Of a stretch of DNA of 64,000 nucleotides, positions 27,802 to 37,554 are shown piece by piece. A program made the translations under genes and the position numbers. Positions within the stretch are counted from its first letter, which is position 1. Every line of letters begins with the position of its first letter. The notes beneath the pieces are model-generated. The model was given only the letters and a program-made list of their open reading frames with translations, ran no database searches and was not told the origin of the DNA. Origin of the DNA: Afipia birgiae 34632 (GTDB lineage: Bacteria; Pseudomonadota; Alphaproteobacteria; Rhizobiales; Xanthobacteraceae); NCBI RefSeq assembly GCF_000308295.2, contig NZ_HG326652.1, forward strand, positions 97,769-161,768. The letters run 5' to 3'.

Positions 27802-28731
27802 ATGCGGTATTTTCGACGGGTCCTTCGGGGTGCGATCGGCGCCAGTATAATGGTGGCGTTCGTCGTGGCCGTGTCATCCGGCCACGCGGCCGCGCAGTCG
27901 ATGCCGCAGAGCCGGTCCGCCGTGGTCAATGGCGTGAAGCTGAATTACCTGATTGCCGGCGAGGGGGATCCCGTCGTGCTGCTGCACGGTTATGCGGAGA
28001 CCAGCCACATGTGGCGGCCGCTGTTTCCCGGACTTGCGAACCGGCACACCGTGATTGCCCCGGACTTGCGGGGCTTCGGTAAATCCGACGCGCCGGAAGG
28101 CGGCTACACCAAGAAGGAAATGGCGCAGGATATCCACGCGCTGGTGAAAGGCCTCGGATACACCAAGGTCAAGATCGTCGGTCACGACATCGGTTTGATG
28201 GTCGCCTACGCCTATGCGGCGCAGTATCCGGCGGAAGTCGATCGTATCGTGCTGATGGATGCCTTCCTGCCCGGTGTCGGCGACTGGAAAAGCGTTTGGC
28301 TGCTGCGCGATCTGTGGCATTTCCATTTCTACGGCAAGACGCCGCTGGCGTTGGTTCAGGGCCGCGAGCGGATCTATCTCGAACACTTCTGGAATGATTT
28401 CGCCGCCAACCCGGCGAAGTCTATCTCTCAAAGAGACCGCAAGTTTTACGCCAAGGCTTATGCGCAGCCGGGCCGTATGAAAGCCGGGTTCGAGGTGTTT
28501 CGCGCCTTCGAAAAGGACGCCGACGATTTCGCAGGCTTCGCAAAGACCAAGCTTCCGATGCCGATGCTCGTTCTATCAGGCGAAAGGGCGGGAGGCGGCT
28601 TCCTGATCGAACAGGGCAAGCTGGTCGCCACCAATGTCGAGGGTGTCATCATTAAGGGCTCGGGACACTGGCTGATCGAGGAAGCGCCGGGACAGGTGAT
28701 CCCGAAGCTGGTGGATTTCCTCAATCGCTGA
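27802..28731 (+). CDS. Exported alpha/beta hydrolase (epoxide hydrolase/haloacetate dehalogenase-like)
   Basis: A 309-residue hydrolase. A signal peptide ends at AAAQS around residue 32. The core has the oxyanion motif LLHGYAETSHMW, the nucleophile elbow GHDIG (Asp rather than Ser), a cap region, and the catalytic His in GSGHWLIEEAP. An Asp nucleophile with this cap is typical of epoxide hydrolases and fluoroacetate dehalogenases. AAGGA lies 9 bases before the start; the frame extending upstream is made from the tandem repeats and is rejected. Confidence 0.85.
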   Translation: MRYFRRVLRGAIGASIMVAFVVAVSSGHAAAQSMPQSRSAVVNGVKLNYLIAGEGDPVVLLHGYAETSHMWRPLFPGLANRHTVIAPDLRGFGKSDAPEGGYTKKEMAQDIHALVKGLGYTKVKIVGHDIGLMVAYAYAAQYPAEVDRIVLMDAFLPGVGDWKSVWLLRDLWHFHFYGKTPLALVQGRERIYLEHFWNDFAANPAKSISQRDRKFYAKAYAQPGRMKAGFEVFRAFEKDADDFAGFAKTKLPMPMLVLSGERAGGGFLIEQGKLVATNVEGVIIKGSGHWLIEEAPGQVIPKLVDFLNR

Positions 28732-28850
28732 TTGGGTACGCCAAAACGTGCCTGAAAAATCTGCAGGAGCACTGCGTGCGGAAATGGAACGGCGGTTGAA
28801 CTGTCGTAGGTATCATGTAGCCTTGGATTCATTCTAAACAGGGGCGCATC

Positions 28851-29336
28851 ATGATTTTAGGTATGTCGTTAGCGGGTTTCACGGTCCTTCATCTCATCAT
28901 CAGCATGATCGCCATCGGTTTGGGCTTCGTGGTGGCGGGCGGGATGCTCGCATCGAGCAGGCTGCCCGGCTGGACGCTCTGGTTTCTCGTCCTGACAATT
29001 CTCACCAGCGCGACCGGCTTCCTGTTTCCCTTCACCAAGCTGCTGCCGTCGCACATTGTTGCGCTCATCTCGCTGGCGCTGCTGGCGGTCGCTGTCTACG
29101 CCCTCTATGGGAAGGGTCTTTCCGGTGTCTGGCGCGCCGTTTACGTGGTCACCGCGATGCTCGCGCTCTGGTTCAATGTCTTCGTCCTGATCGCACAAGG
29201 CTTCCAGAAGGTGGCGTTGCTGAACGTCTATGCGCCGACCGGAGCCGAGCCGCCGTTTGCGATTACGCAAGGGATCGTACTGCTGTTTTTCATCGGCTTG
29301 ATCATACTCGGTATCAAGCGTTTCAAGACGGTGTGA
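28851..29336 (+). CDS. Four-helix integral membrane protein (161 aa)
   Basis: Four hydrophobic segments (about 8-30, 40-60, 68-86 with 95-115, and 137-155) with short loops. No family motif recognised; similar proteins occur next to NAD-binding proteins in Bradyrhizobium-type genomes. The next gene starts 24 bases downstream, suggesting cotranscription. Confidence 0.6.
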   Translation: MILGMSLAGFTVLHLIISMIAIGLGFVVAGGMLASSRLPGWTLWFLVLTILTSATGFLFPFTKLLPSHIVALISLALLAVAVYALYGKGLSGVWRAVYVVTAMLALWFNVFVLIAQGFQKVALLNVYAPTGAEPPFAITQGIVLLFFIGLIILGIKRFKTV

Positions 29337-29360
29337 CACGCGCCTGACCACGGAGTGTCG

Positions 29361-30026
29361 ATGAAAGTCATTGTCTTCGGCGCGACTGGCATGGTGGGAC
29401 AGGGCGTTCTGCGCGAATGCCTGCGCGATCCCGATGTGGCGGAAGTATTGACCGTCGGCCGCAGCGCCACCGGTCAGCAGCATCCGAAGCTGCGCGAGCT
29501 CGTGCACAAGGACTTTCTCGATTTCTCCGCCATCGAAGGAGACATCACCGGTTATGACGCCTGCTTCTTCTGTCTCGGTGTGTCCTCGTTAGGCTTGGAC
29601 GAAGAGCGCTACCGCCGTCTGACCTACGACATTACCCTGGCGGCGGCGCGACCACTGGCGCGACTCAATCCGGGCATGACCTTCGTCTATGTCACCGGTG
29701 CGAGCACCGACAGCACCGAGCAGGGCCGAGTCATGTGGGCGCGTGTTAAAGGCAAGACCGAGAACGACCTGCTCAAGCTGCCGTTCAAGGCCGCCTACAT
29801 GTTCCGCCCCGGCGCGATCCAGCCGCTGCACGGCGTCCGGTCGAAGACGGCGTGGGTCCAGGCGATCTATGTCGCGACCGGGCCGCTGCTGAGCTTCCTG
29901 CATCAGGCTGCGCCGAAGTTCGTCACGACGACGGAGGAAGTCGGCCGTGCCATGCTCGAAGTCGCCAAGCGCGGCTATCCGAAGCCGATCCTCGAAATGG
30001 AAGACATCCACAAGGCCGGGGCCTGA
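29361..30026 (+). CDS. NAD(P)-binding protein (SDR/epimerase-like, 221 aa)
   Basis: The N-terminus has the dinucleotide-binding pattern VIVFGATGMVGQGVLRECL. FCLGVSSLGLDEERYRRLTY and FVYVTGASTD fit the atypical short-chain dehydrogenase group related to HTATIP2/nucleoside-sugar epimerases. The Ser-Tyr-Lys triad is not clearly conserved, so it may be a binding rather than catalytic protein. The start was chosen because GGAG lies 5 bases upstream. Confidence 0.75.
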   Translation: MKVIVFGATGMVGQGVLRECLRDPDVAEVLTVGRSATGQQHPKLRELVHKDFLDFSAIEGDITGYDACFFCLGVSSLGLDEERYRRLTYDITLAAARPLARLNPGMTFVYVTGASTDSTEQGRVMWARVKGKTENDLLKLPFKAAYMFRPGAIQPLHGVRSKTAWVQAIYVATGPLLSFLHQAAPKFVTTTEEVGRAMLEVAKRGYPKPILEMEDIHKAGA

Positions 30027-30197
30027 TCGCGTTTCGGCCATGCCTCCGCAAGGGACCGACCTCGTGCGGCCGACACAATTCGAGCGATTTTTCAGGTATT
30101 AACCTGAAATGCCGGGTTTTAGGCGTCCCGGCGCGTGGTTTCCACCTCCGACGAAACACGCTAAAAGCCGGTTATCCGCAACAGGGCAGGTTTTGGC

Positions 30198-31487
30198 ATG
30201 GATCGCATTCGCATTGTCGGCGGCAACAAGCTCAATGGCACTATTCCGATTTCCGGCGCGAAGAACGCGGCGTTGCCGCTGATGATCGCCAGCCTGCTGA
30301 CCGATGAGACCCTGATTCTCGACAACGTGCCGCGTCTGGCCGACGTCGCCCAGTTGCAGCGGATTCTCGGCAATCATGGCCTTGACATCATGTCGAAGGG
30401 CAAGCGCCCCGGCGACCACGAGTATCAGGGGCAGACGTTGCACATTTCGGCGGCGAACATTATCGACACCACGGCCCCTTACGAACTGGTCTCGAAGATG
30501 CGCGCCAGTTTCTGGGTGATCGCACCGCTGCTCGCGCGCATGAAGGAAGCCAGGGTGTCACTGCCCGGCGGCTGCGCCATCGGCACCCGTCCCGTGGATC
30601 TCCTTATCATGGCGCTCGAGAAACTCGGCGCGGAATTGCAGATCGATGGCGGCTATGTAATCGCGAAAGCACCCGGCGGCCTTGTCGGTGCCGAGATCGA
30701 TTTCCCCAAGGTCACCGTCAGCGGCACTCACGTCGCGCTGATGGCCGCGACGCTGGCCAGAGGCACGACGGCGATCAATAACGCGGCCTGCGAGCCGGAG
30801 ATCGTCGATGTCGCCGACTGTCTCAACAAGATGGGCGCGAAGATTTCCGGCGCGGGGACGCCGCGTATCGTGATCGAGGGCGTCAGCAAGCTGCATGGCG
30901 CGCGGCATACGGTGCTGCCGGACCGGATCGAGGCCGGCACCTATGCCATGGCGGTTGCGATGACCGGCGGCGACGTTCAACTCGCCGGTGCGCGTCCGGA
31001 ACTGCTGCAATCCGCGCTCGACGTGCTGACAGAAGCGGGCGCGACCATTACGCCGAACAATGAAGGCATCCGCGTCACGCGTAACGGCGCGGGCATCAGT
31101 CCGGTGAAGGTCACGACCGCGCCTTTCCCCGGCTTCCCCACCGATCTGCAGGCGCAGTTGATGGCGCTGATGGCCTGCGCGAAGGGCTCGTCGCATATCA
31201 CCGAGACGATTTTCGAGAATCGCTTCATGCATGTGCAGGAGCTGGCGCGCTTCGGTGCCAGAATCTCCCTCGACGGCGAAACCGCGATCATCGACGGCAT
31301 TGCCAAGCTGCGTGGCGCGCCGGTGATGGCGACCGACCTGCGCGCGTCCGTGTCGCTGGTGATTGCAGGTCTTGCTGCTGAAGGCGAGACCATGGTCAAC
31401 CGCATCTATCATCTTGACCGCGGCTTCGAGCGGCTTGAGGAAAAATTGTCGGCGTGCGGTGCGACCATCGAGCGTATCAGCGGATAG
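30198..31487 (+). CDS. murA: UDP-N-acetylglucosamine 1-carboxyvinyltransferase
   Basis: A 429-residue EPSP-synthase-fold enzyme that transfers enolpyruvate from PEP to UDP-GlcNAc, the committed step of peptidoglycan synthesis. It begins [20 protein letters not shown], has the PEP-binding GAKNAALPL and the catalytic cysteine loop [14 protein letters not shown] (target of fosfomycin). The end ([18 protein letters not shown]) is as in the family. It heads the conserved block up to yacG. Confidence 0.97.
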   Translation: MDRIRIVGGNKLNGTIPISGAKNAALPLMIASLLTDETLILDNVPRLADVAQLQRILGNHGLDIMSKGKRPGDHEYQGQTLHISAANIIDTTAPYELVSKMRASFWVIAPLLARMKEARVSLPGGCAIGTRPVDLLIMALEKLGAELQIDGGYVIAKAPGGLVGAEIDFPKVTVSGTHVALMAATLARGTTAINNAACEPEIVDVADCLNKMGAKISGAGTPRIVIEGVSKLHGARHTVLPDRIEAGTYAMAVAMTGGDVQLAGARPELLQSALDVLTEAGATITPNNEGIRVTRNGAGISPVKVTTAPFPGFPTDLQAQLMALMACAKGSSHITETIFENRFMHVQELARFGARISLDGETAIIDGIAKLRGAPVMATDLRASVSLVIAGLAAEGETMVNRIYHLDRGFERLEEKLSACGATIERISG

Positions 31488-31493
31488 TTAGGG

Positions 31494-31539
31494 GCGTGAT
31501 CCCGAAAAGTGGAAACCGGTTTTCGGAAAAGATCATGCC
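31494..31539. repeat. Dispersed palindromic repeat, copy 2
   Basis: GCGTGATCCCGAAAAGTGG ... GATCATGCC between murA and the DUF2948 gene. It is nearly identical to 34136-34184 over 45 bases and related to 7988-8032. Confidence 0.8.
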
Positions 31540-31562
31540 CAATTGAAGTGAAGGCGAGGGCT

Positions 31563-32030
31563 ATGTCTCAGAACAAAGCGTCTCAGCAAAAGTTTACTCA
31601 ACGCAAGCTCGCCGCGCTGGACGGCGACGATCTTGCGGTCATCTCCGCGCATATTCAGGATGCGGCGGTGGTTGCGGGCGACATCCTCTGGCGCCAAGCC
31701 GAGAAGCGTCTTGTGGTCGCCATGAGGCGGCTGGACTGCGAGGATATCATTGCAGGCGATTGTGTCCCGCGGCGGTTGATCTCAGCGCTTCGTTTTGACC
31801 GGGTGCTGGCGTGCCAATCGCGCGAGATCGACATGGACGCCCCGGAACTTCCGTTGACCCTGCTCGGGCTGGAATTCCATCCGGGCAAGAAACCGGGCGG
31901 TCAGGTGATGCTGCTGTTCGCCAGTGGTGGGGTGTTGCGCCTCGATGTCGAATGCCTCGAATGCGAACTGGCCGATCTCGGCCCGGACGGTCTGGACGCT
32001 GATCTGGTGGACGGCGCCGCTGCCACCTAA
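31563..32030 (+). CDS. DUF2948 family protein (155 aa)
   Basis: Conserved alphaproteobacterial protein downstream of murA. Recognisable segments are LAALDGDDLAVISAHIQDA, VVAMRRLDCED and LLFASGGVLRLDVECLECEL. Function unknown. The start chosen excludes an upstream extension that would translate the palindromic repeat. Confidence 0.85.
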   Translation: MSQNKASQQKFTQRKLAALDGDDLAVISAHIQDAAVVAGDILWRQAEKRLVVAMRRLDCEDIIAGDCVPRRLISALRFDRVLACQSREIDMDAPELPLTLLGLEFHPGKKPGGQVMLLFASGGVLRLDVECLECELADLGPDGLDADLVDGAAAT

Positions 32031-32158
32031 TCTGCCTGCGGACACAGACATTTAGCAACCAATCCGGGCGGTCCCGCTCGCGGTTTCATTCCGGGAATGT
32101 TATGGGTTGACGGTGATCTGGCATCGCGCCAATGACCACGCCTCTAAATGATTATGCG

Positions 32159-32236
32159 CCAGTGGAGTGGATTTGACATTCGCTACCCCTCTGGCGGCGA
32201 GTTCGCAAAGCGAATGTCAAATCCAAACTCCACTGG
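32159..32236. repeat. Palindromic element 1 upstream of hisD
   Basis: Long inverted repeat with arms of about 25 bases: 32159-32183 and 32210-32236, containing GGATTTGACATTCGC and its complement, and a 26-base loop. It shares the core ACATTCGC/GCGAATGT with the neighbouring element. Confidence 0.8.
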
Positions 32237-32249
32237 AAACTTATATTTG

Positions 32250-32325
32250 CTAGTGGTCTATCGATTCTAACATTCGCAAGAATGCCTGCTGAAATGGGAT
32301 GCGAATGTTAGAATCGGACCACTAG
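32250..32325. repeat. Palindromic element 2 upstream of hisD
   Basis: A second inverted repeat with arms 32250-32278 and 32300-32325 (CTAGTGGTC ... TTCTAACATTCGCA and its complement). It ends 16 bases before the hisD start codon, so it will lie in the hisD leader if transcription starts upstream. Confidence 0.8.
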
Positions 32326-32341
32326 CCTGCCGGACCCTGGA

Positions 32342-33637
32342 ATGCCGATCCGCCTCAACAGCCACAGCGCCGACTTCAGCGAGCGCTTCAACGCCTTTCT
32401 CGACATGAAGCGGGAGGTTTCCGCCGATATTGACGCGGCAGCGCGCGCGATCGTCGACGATGTCGCGAAGCATGGCGATGCGGCGCTGGTTGCGGCGACG
32501 AAGAAGTTCGACCGGCTGGATGTGGCCGCAAGCGGACTGCGGATTACGGCGACGGAAACCGAAGCTGCGGTGAAGGCCTGCGATCCTGCGACGCTCGATG
32601 CCCTGAAGTTCGCGCGCGACCGCATCGCGGTGTTTCACCAGCGGCAGATACCCAAGGACGAACGCTTCACCGACACCGCTGGCGTCGAACTCGGCTGGCG
32701 CTGGAGCGCCATTGAGGCCGTCGGCCTCTATGTGCCGGGCGGCACGGCCGCCTATCCGTCGTCGGTCCTCATGAATGCGGTGCCCGCCAAGGTCGCCGGT
32801 GTCGGGCGCGTGGTGATGGTGGTGCCGTCGCCGGATGGCAAGCTCAATCCGCTGGTGCTGGCAGCGGCGCAACTCGGCGGCGTGTCGGAAATCTACCGCG
32901 TTGGCGGCGCGCAGGCCGTTGCGGCACTCGCTTATGGCACCGCGACCATCAAGCCGGTGGCGAAGATCGTTGGCCCTGGCAATGCCTATGTTGCTGCAGC
33001 CAAGCGGCTGGTGTTCGGCAAGGTCGGCATTGATATGATCGCTGGGCCATCCGAGGTGCTGGTGATCGCGGATCGCACCGCGAATCCAGACTGGATCGCA
33101 GCCGATTTGCTGGCGCAGGCCGAACACGACGCCAACGCGCAATCGATTCTGATAACCGATGACGGGACGCTTGCGAACGACGTTGAGCGTGCGGTCGAAG
33201 CCCAATTGACGACACTGCCGCGCGCGGCGATTGCACGCGCCTCGTGGAACGAATTCGGCGCGATTATTGTCGTCAAGACGCTCGATGAATCGGTCGCGCT
33301 TGCCGACGCCATTGCTGCGGAGCATCTGGAAATCATCACGGCCGATCCCGAGAGCCTGAGCGCGCGCATCCGCAATGCCGGCGCGATCTTTCTCGGTGCG
33401 CACACGCCGGAAGCGATCGGCGACTATGTTGGCGGCTCAAATCACGTGCTGCCGACGGCGCGCTCGGCGCGTTTCTCGTCGGGCCTCGGCGTGCTCGATT
33501 TCATGAAGCGGACGTCGATTTTGAAATGCGGACCCGAGCAGCTCCGCGCTTTGGGGCCGGCGGCGATGACGCTCGGCAACGCCGAAGGGCTCGACGCCCA
33601 CGCGCGCTCGGTCGGGTTGCGGCTCAATCTCACATGA
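32342..33637 (+). CDS. hisD: Histidinol dehydrogenase
   Basis: A 431-residue zinc enzyme catalysing the last two oxidations of histidine synthesis (histidinol to histidine). Conserved segments include [47 protein letters not shown] and the active-site [10 protein letters not shown] ... AEHD (zinc ligand region) and AEHLEI. It ends [11 protein letters not shown] ... [11 protein letters not shown] as expected. The stop overlaps the next start by ATGA. Confidence 0.97.
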   Translation: MPIRLNSHSADFSERFNAFLDMKREVSADIDAAARAIVDDVAKHGDAALVAATKKFDRLDVAASGLRITATETEAAVKACDPATLDALKFARDRIAVFHQRQIPKDERFTDTAGVELGWRWSAIEAVGLYVPGGTAAYPSSVLMNAVPAKVAGVGRVVMVVPSPDGKLNPLVLAAAQLGGVSEIYRVGGAQAVAALAYGTATIKPVAKIVGPGNAYVAAAKRLVFGKVGIDMIAGPSEVLVIADRTANPDWIAADLLAQAEHDANAQSILITDDGTLANDVERAVEAQLTTLPRAAIARASWNEFGAIIVVKTLDESVALADAIAAEHLEIITADPESLSARIRNAGAIFLGAHTPEAIGDYVGGSNHVLPTARSARFSSGLGVLDFMKRTSILKCGPEQLRALGPAAMTLGNAEGLDAHARSVGLRLNLT

Positions 33638-34143
33638 GCAAGCCCCCGCCAGATGAAAATGCCAACAACCGCGTCGTCGCGGTGACGCTCGATGAGGAAT
33701 CGATCGGGCGATCGGGGCCGGACATCGAGCATGAGCGCGCGATTGCGATCTACGATCTCGTCGAGAAAAACCTGTTCGTGCCGGAAGGGGGGCATCACGG
33801 GCCGTTCACCCTGCATATCGGCATCACCGGCAATCGCCTGATGTTCGATATCAAGCGCGAGGACGGCACGCCCTGTGTCGTGCATCTGTTGTCGCTGACG
33901 CCGTTCCGCCGGATCGTGAAGGACTACTTCATGATCTGCGACAGCTACTATCAGGCGATCCGCACCGCGACGCCGGACAAGATTGAAGCCATCGATATGG
34001 GCCGCCGCGGCGTGCACGACGAAGGCTCGCGCACGCTGATGGAGCGACTCGAGGGCAAGGTGCGGATCGACTTCGAGACCTCGCGCCGGCTGTTCACCCT
34101 GATCTCGGTGCTGCACTGGAAAGGTGACGGTAGCGGCGCATGA
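33634..34143 (+). CDS. UPF0262 family protein (169 aa)
   Basis: Conserved alphaproteobacterial protein always near hisD. Visible signature: [56 protein letters not shown] and the [11 protein letters not shown](S) box. Function unknown. Start overlaps the hisD stop (ATGA), indicating translational coupling. Its stop codon lies inside a dispersed palindromic repeat. Confidence 0.92.
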   Translation: MSKPPPDENANNRVVAVTLDEESIGRSGPDIEHERAIAIYDLVEKNLFVPEGGHHGPFTLHIGITGNRLMFDIKREDGTPCVVHLLSLTPFRRIVKDYFMICDSYYQAIRTATPDKIEAIDMGRRGVHDEGSRTLMERLEGKVRIDFETSRRLFTLISVLHWKGDGSGA

Positions 34144-34184
34144 TCCCGAAAAGTGGAAACCGGTTTTCGGATCAGATCATGCGC
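34136..34184. repeat. Dispersed palindromic repeat, copy 3
   Basis: GCGCATGATCCCGAAAAGTG ... GATCATGCGC; its left arm supplies the stop codon of the UPF0262 gene. Confidence 0.8.
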
Positions 34185-34238
34185 AAGCCAAAATGCATGA
34201 CGAGTCTGGTGTGCATCACTGACGGACGAGCCTGACAG

Positions 34239-34691
34239 ATGGCGCATTCTCCGCAAGCCGTCCTGTTCATGTGCGGACAGAACAGCGTCCGCTCTCCGAC
34301 CGCTGCGTGCCTGTTGCGCCATCTGGTTCCGCGCGGGCTCTATGTGCAGTCGGCCGGGGTCAGCAAGGCCGACCTCGATCCCTTCGCCGTCGCAGTGATG
34401 AAGGAGATCGGTCTCGATATTTCAAATCACAAGCCGTGGACGGTTGCGGATCTGGAAGACTGGGAAGGCCTGAATTTCGATCTGATCGTGACGCTGTCGC
34501 CGGAGGCGCATCACAAGGCGCTGCAGTTGACCACGACCTCGGCGACCGCGGTCGAATACTGGCCGACGCCCGACCCGGTCGGCGTCGAGGGCCGCCGCGA
34601 ACTGCAGCTCGATGCCTACCGGCATGTCCGGGACAGTTTGCGCCAGCGCATCCGCGAGCGTTTCGCACCGGCCGCCATCAAGAACGAGTAG
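34239..34691 (+). CDS. Low-molecular-weight protein-tyrosine-phosphatase-like protein
   Basis: A 150-residue protein with the phosphate loop CGQNSVRS (C-x5-R) at residue 12 and the downstream acid in YWPTPDP, as in low-molecular-weight phosphatases and the related arsenate reductases. Conserved position between UPF0262 and maf in this bacterial group. There is no other ars gene nearby, so a phosphatase role is more likely than arsenate reduction. Confidence 0.82.
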   Translation: MAHSPQAVLFMCGQNSVRSPTAACLLRHLVPRGLYVQSAGVSKADLDPFAVAVMKEIGLDISNHKPWTVADLEDWEGLNFDLIVTLSPEAHHKALQLTTTSATAVEYWPTPDPVGVEGRRELQLDAYRHVRDSLRQRIRERFAPAAIKNE

Positions 34692-34801
34692 GCGAAATCG
34701 TCGGAAATCGAACCCTGATCAGCCGCCATACTGTTGTCGTGACCACGCCCTTCGGATAGTTTCCGCGCCCATTGACCCCCGAGCAAATCGATAAATCCCG
34801 C

Positions 34802-35425
34802 ATGCTAGGCAGTCCCAAATTTGTTCTCGCCTCCGGCTCGCCGCGGCGTCTCAGCCTGCTCAATCAGGCCGGTATCGAGCCCGACGCGCTGCGTCCGGCC
34901 GATGTCGATGAGACCCCGAGGCGCGGCGAGCTGCCGCGCGCCTGCGCCAATCGCCTCGCGCGCGCCAAGGCCGACGCCGCGCTCAAGTCGGTGCAGCTCG
35001 ATGACGAACTGCGTGGCTCCTACATTCTTGCCGCCGATACCGTGGTCGCGGTCGGCCGCCGGATTCTGCCGAAGGCGGAACTGGTGGACGAGGCGTCGCA
35101 ATGCCTGCGGCTGCTGTCGGGCCGCAACCATCGCGTCTATACCGCGATCTGCCTGGTGACCCCGAAGGAGGCCTTCCGCCAGCGGCTGGTGGAAACCCGG
35201 GTACGCTTCAAGCGGCTGAGCGAGGATGACATCCAAGCCTACATCGGCTCCGGCGAATGGCGCAGCAAGGCTGGCGGCTATGCCGTGCAGGGCATCGCCG
35301 GTTCGTTCGTGGTGAAGCTGGTCGGCTCCTACACCAACGTCGTAGGATTGCCCTTGTACGAAACCGCGGCGCTGCTTGGCGGCGAGGGCTTCCCGATCCG
35401 GTTCGGCTGGTTGAATGCCAGCTGA
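34802..35425 (+). CDS. maf: Maf-family nucleotide pyrophosphatase
   Basis: A 207-residue house-cleaning NTPase that hydrolyses dTTP/UTP or modified nucleotides. Motifs: LASGSPRR at the N-terminus, [37 protein letters not shown] and [11 protein letters not shown]. The ATG start begins the domain; a TTG ten codons earlier is less likely. It overlaps yacG by 11 bases. Confidence 0.93.
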   Translation: MLGSPKFVLASGSPRRLSLLNQAGIEPDALRPADVDETPRRGELPRACANRLARAKADAALKSVQLDDELRGSYILAADTVVAVGRRILPKAELVDEASQCLRLLSGRNHRVYTAICLVTPKEAFRQRLVETRVRFKRLSEDDIQAYIGSGEWRSKAGGYAVQGIAGSFVVKLVGSYTNVVGLPLYETAALLGGEGFPIRFGWLNAS

Positions 35426-35609
35426 CGGCGCCAAATCCGCGCCCGCCGCGAAACCCTGTCCGATCTGCGGCAAGCCGTCGGTCGAAGCCTCCAGGCCGTT
35501 CTGCTCGGCGCGCTGCCGCGACGTCGACCTGAATCGGTGGTTGTCCGGCTCCTATGCCATTCCGGCCCGGGAGAGCGACGACGAGGATGAGCCGGACGAG
35601 CCGAAATAG
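35415..35609 (+). CDS. yacG: DNA gyrase inhibitor YacG (zinc-binding)
   Basis: A 64-residue protein with CPICGKPS and [19 protein letters not shown], the treble-clef zinc site of YacG. Known YacG binds GyrB and inhibits gyrase. The start lies inside the 3' end of maf, as usual for this gene pair. Confidence 0.93.
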   Translation: MPADGAKSAPAAKPCPICGKPSVEASRPFCSARCRDVDLNRWLSGSYAIPARESDDEDEPDEPK

Positions 35610-35660
35610 GCCGTTTGGCGCGTTCCAGCCGCGCCGGAAGCCCTTGAATCCGATGGAATT

Positions 35661-37520
35661 TTACGAGGCGCTCCCGCCGCTCACTGCCCACCGGGAAATT
35701 CCGCCGATGGCTGGACAGCGCGGCCCTGTCTCACTATAAACCGGCGCTCTCCCCGGGCAGCGTTCGGGGCGGCGCCCAGGTAGCTCAGTTGGTAGAGCAT
35801 GCGACTGAAAATCGCAGTGTCGGTGGTTCGATCCCGCCCCTGGGCACCATTCCTGAACAGATTTACGAACCACGGGCGTGGGTTGACCCTTGGGGCCGAA
35901 CGTTGACCGGATATTGTCGTTCGAGCCGATGATTCGGATTTTGTCCTCCGAAACGATCACCGCATCGACGATGCTGGCGAGATAAGCTTTGCGGGCTGCG
36001 ACGTCGCCCGAAATGAGCTGTTCGCGCATCAGACGGGTAAACCGATCAATGGCGATGGGGTCGATCTGGACGGGAAGCGCACTGGATTTCCTGGCGTAAT
36101 CGGCGGCCTCCACGGCCCGGTCACGGGCGTTCTTCAAGGCGGCAACGCGTTCTTTGAGACTTGGATCGGTGCCATCGATGGAACCCGCCTCGATGGCCGC
36201 GTAAAGCCGCCCGAGGCGTTCTTCTGCGTCGGAGGCCTGGCGCCCAAGATCGACGACCCGGCGGTCAGCAGAGGCTTGCCGTTCATCCCGGCGGGCTTTG
36301 AGGGCCAGCAGTATCGAGGTTACGCGCTCTGGTTGGAGCAATTGGTCGAGCAGAGCGTCTACGACGAGCTTTTCGATGACGGGCCGCGGAATCTTTCGGT
36401 TGACGCAGGTCGCCCCGTTGCCTTCTTTGTGGCGTCCCTGCTTGATGGCCTGGACGCATTTGTAATACGCGTAGATCACGCCGGTGCGCGACGTGCCGGT
36501 GGCGGTGGTCAACGAGCAGGATTTTTCGCAATCACATCGGACGAGTCCGCCGAGCAACGAGGGAGCAGCGCTGAGACGCGGGCCCCGAGATCTTGGATGA
36601 CGCGAAACCAGAAGGGTTTGAACGGCTTCGAATGTCGCTTGGTCGATAATCGTGGGAATTTCATATTCGATGATTTCCGATTGAACCTTGCGTTCTCCGT
36701 CACTCTTCCGCGCAAATTCGTTGAAGTTCCGAACGCCCGTGTAGGCGCGACGCGTGAGGATCTCGTGAATGGTGCCAGTCCCGAACAGTGAGCCATTCCG
36801 TGAGCGATAGCCGCGTGCATTGAGCCATTCCGCGATCTTCTTCGTTCCCAGCGGGCCGCCGGTGCCGTCCCCGTTCTTGGCAAGGTCGAAGGCGTGGATG
36901 ACCGTCTCGGCTTCGACCGGCTCGATGGCGAGTCTCTTCTTCTGCTTGTTGCCGATCACTTCGGCATCAACGGATTTGTAGCCGTAGGGAATGATGCCGC
37001 CGTTGGAGTAGCCGAGTTTCGCGTTGGCCTTCATCGTGCGCATGGTCGATCGGGACGTCTCCTTGGACTGGTATTCATTCACGATGCCGATGAATTTTCT
37101 GAACATGTCACCCGTGTCGTCGTTCGCCAACGGCTCGGCGTGCGAGATCAGTTCGACCTTATGCTTGCGCAGGGTCTGAACCGTTAGCTCCTGCTCGACT
37201 TGGTTTCGGAAAGCCCGCGAGAACGAATAGACCATGATGGCGTCGATGGTACGCGTTCCGTCCGTCGCGCGAGCGATCATCTGTTCGAAGGCGGGGCGCC
37301 TCATATTCGTGGCAGTCTCACCTTCCTCGCGGAAGATTCCAACGATGTTGTCGCCGTCGCGTTTGCAGCGCGCGATCAAATTTTCTTCCTGCGACCCGAG
37401 ACTAAGTGCATTGCTGGCTTGTTTCTCGGTCGAAACGCGAATGTAGATCAAGATATTCCGAGACCGCTTGGACACATCCGCAGCGACGTTCTCCAACGTT
37501 CGAAGGTGCTTCCGTGCCAT
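35661..37520 (-). CDS. Large serine recombinase (integrase of the tRNA-Phe element)
   Basis: A 619-residue recombinase. The catalytic N-terminus contains ILIYIRVSTEKQ (nucleophile Ser30), the recombinase domain follows (GIIPYGYKSV, RRAYTGVRNF), then a zinc beta-ribbon with cysteines CDC, C...YKC and GATC, and a coiled coil. The C-terminal ~60 residues, from about EWCPGAGSNHRH, are translated antisense through tRNA-Phe and into chromosomal DNA, so the stop codon is host-supplied. Known serine integrases join attP and attB and need an excision factor to reverse. It ends an operon led by the relaxase. Confidence 0.88.
   Translation of the reverse strand: MARKHLRTLENVAADVSKRSRNILIYIRVSTEKQASNALSLGSQEENLIARCKRDGDNIVGIFREEGETATNMRRPAFEQMIARATDGTRTIDAIMVYSFSRAFRNQVEQELTVQTLRKHKVELISHAEPLANDDTGDMFRKFIGIVNEYQSKETSRSTMRTMKANAKLGYSNGGIIPYGYKSVDAEVIGNKQKKRLAIEPVEAETVIHAFDLAKNGDGTGGPLGTKKIAEWLNARGYRSRNGSLFGTGTIHEILTRRAYTGVRNFNEFARKSDGERKVQSEIIEYEIPTIIDQATFEAVQTLLVSRHPRSRGPRLSAAPSLLGGLVRCDCEKSCSLTTATGTSRTGVIYAYYKCVQAIKQGRHKEGNGATCVNRKIPRPVIEKLVVDALLDQLLQPERVTSILLALKARRDERQASADRRVVDLGRQASDAEERLGRLYAAIEAGSIDGTDPSLKERVAALKNARDRAVEAADYARKSSALPVQIDPIAIDRFTRLMREQLISGDVAARKAYLASIVDAVIVSEDKIRIIGSNDNIRSTFGPKGQPTPVVRKSVQEWCPGAGSNHRHCDFQSHALPTELPGRRPERCPGRAPVYSETGPRCPAIGGISRWAVSGGSAS
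35774..35849 (+). tRNA. tRNA-Phe (anticodon GAA)
   Basis: Acceptor GCCCAGG pairs with CCTGGGC. D-arm GCTCAGTTGGTAGAGC, anticodon loop CTGAAAA giving GAA, T-arm with TTCGATC, and encoded ACCA end. Total 76 bases. A serine recombinase gene reads antisense through the whole tRNA, marking it as the integration site of the element to the right. Confidence 0.96.
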
Positions 37521-37554
37521 CGAAATATGCTCCTATAAAAGGTTTCCGTTGAGT

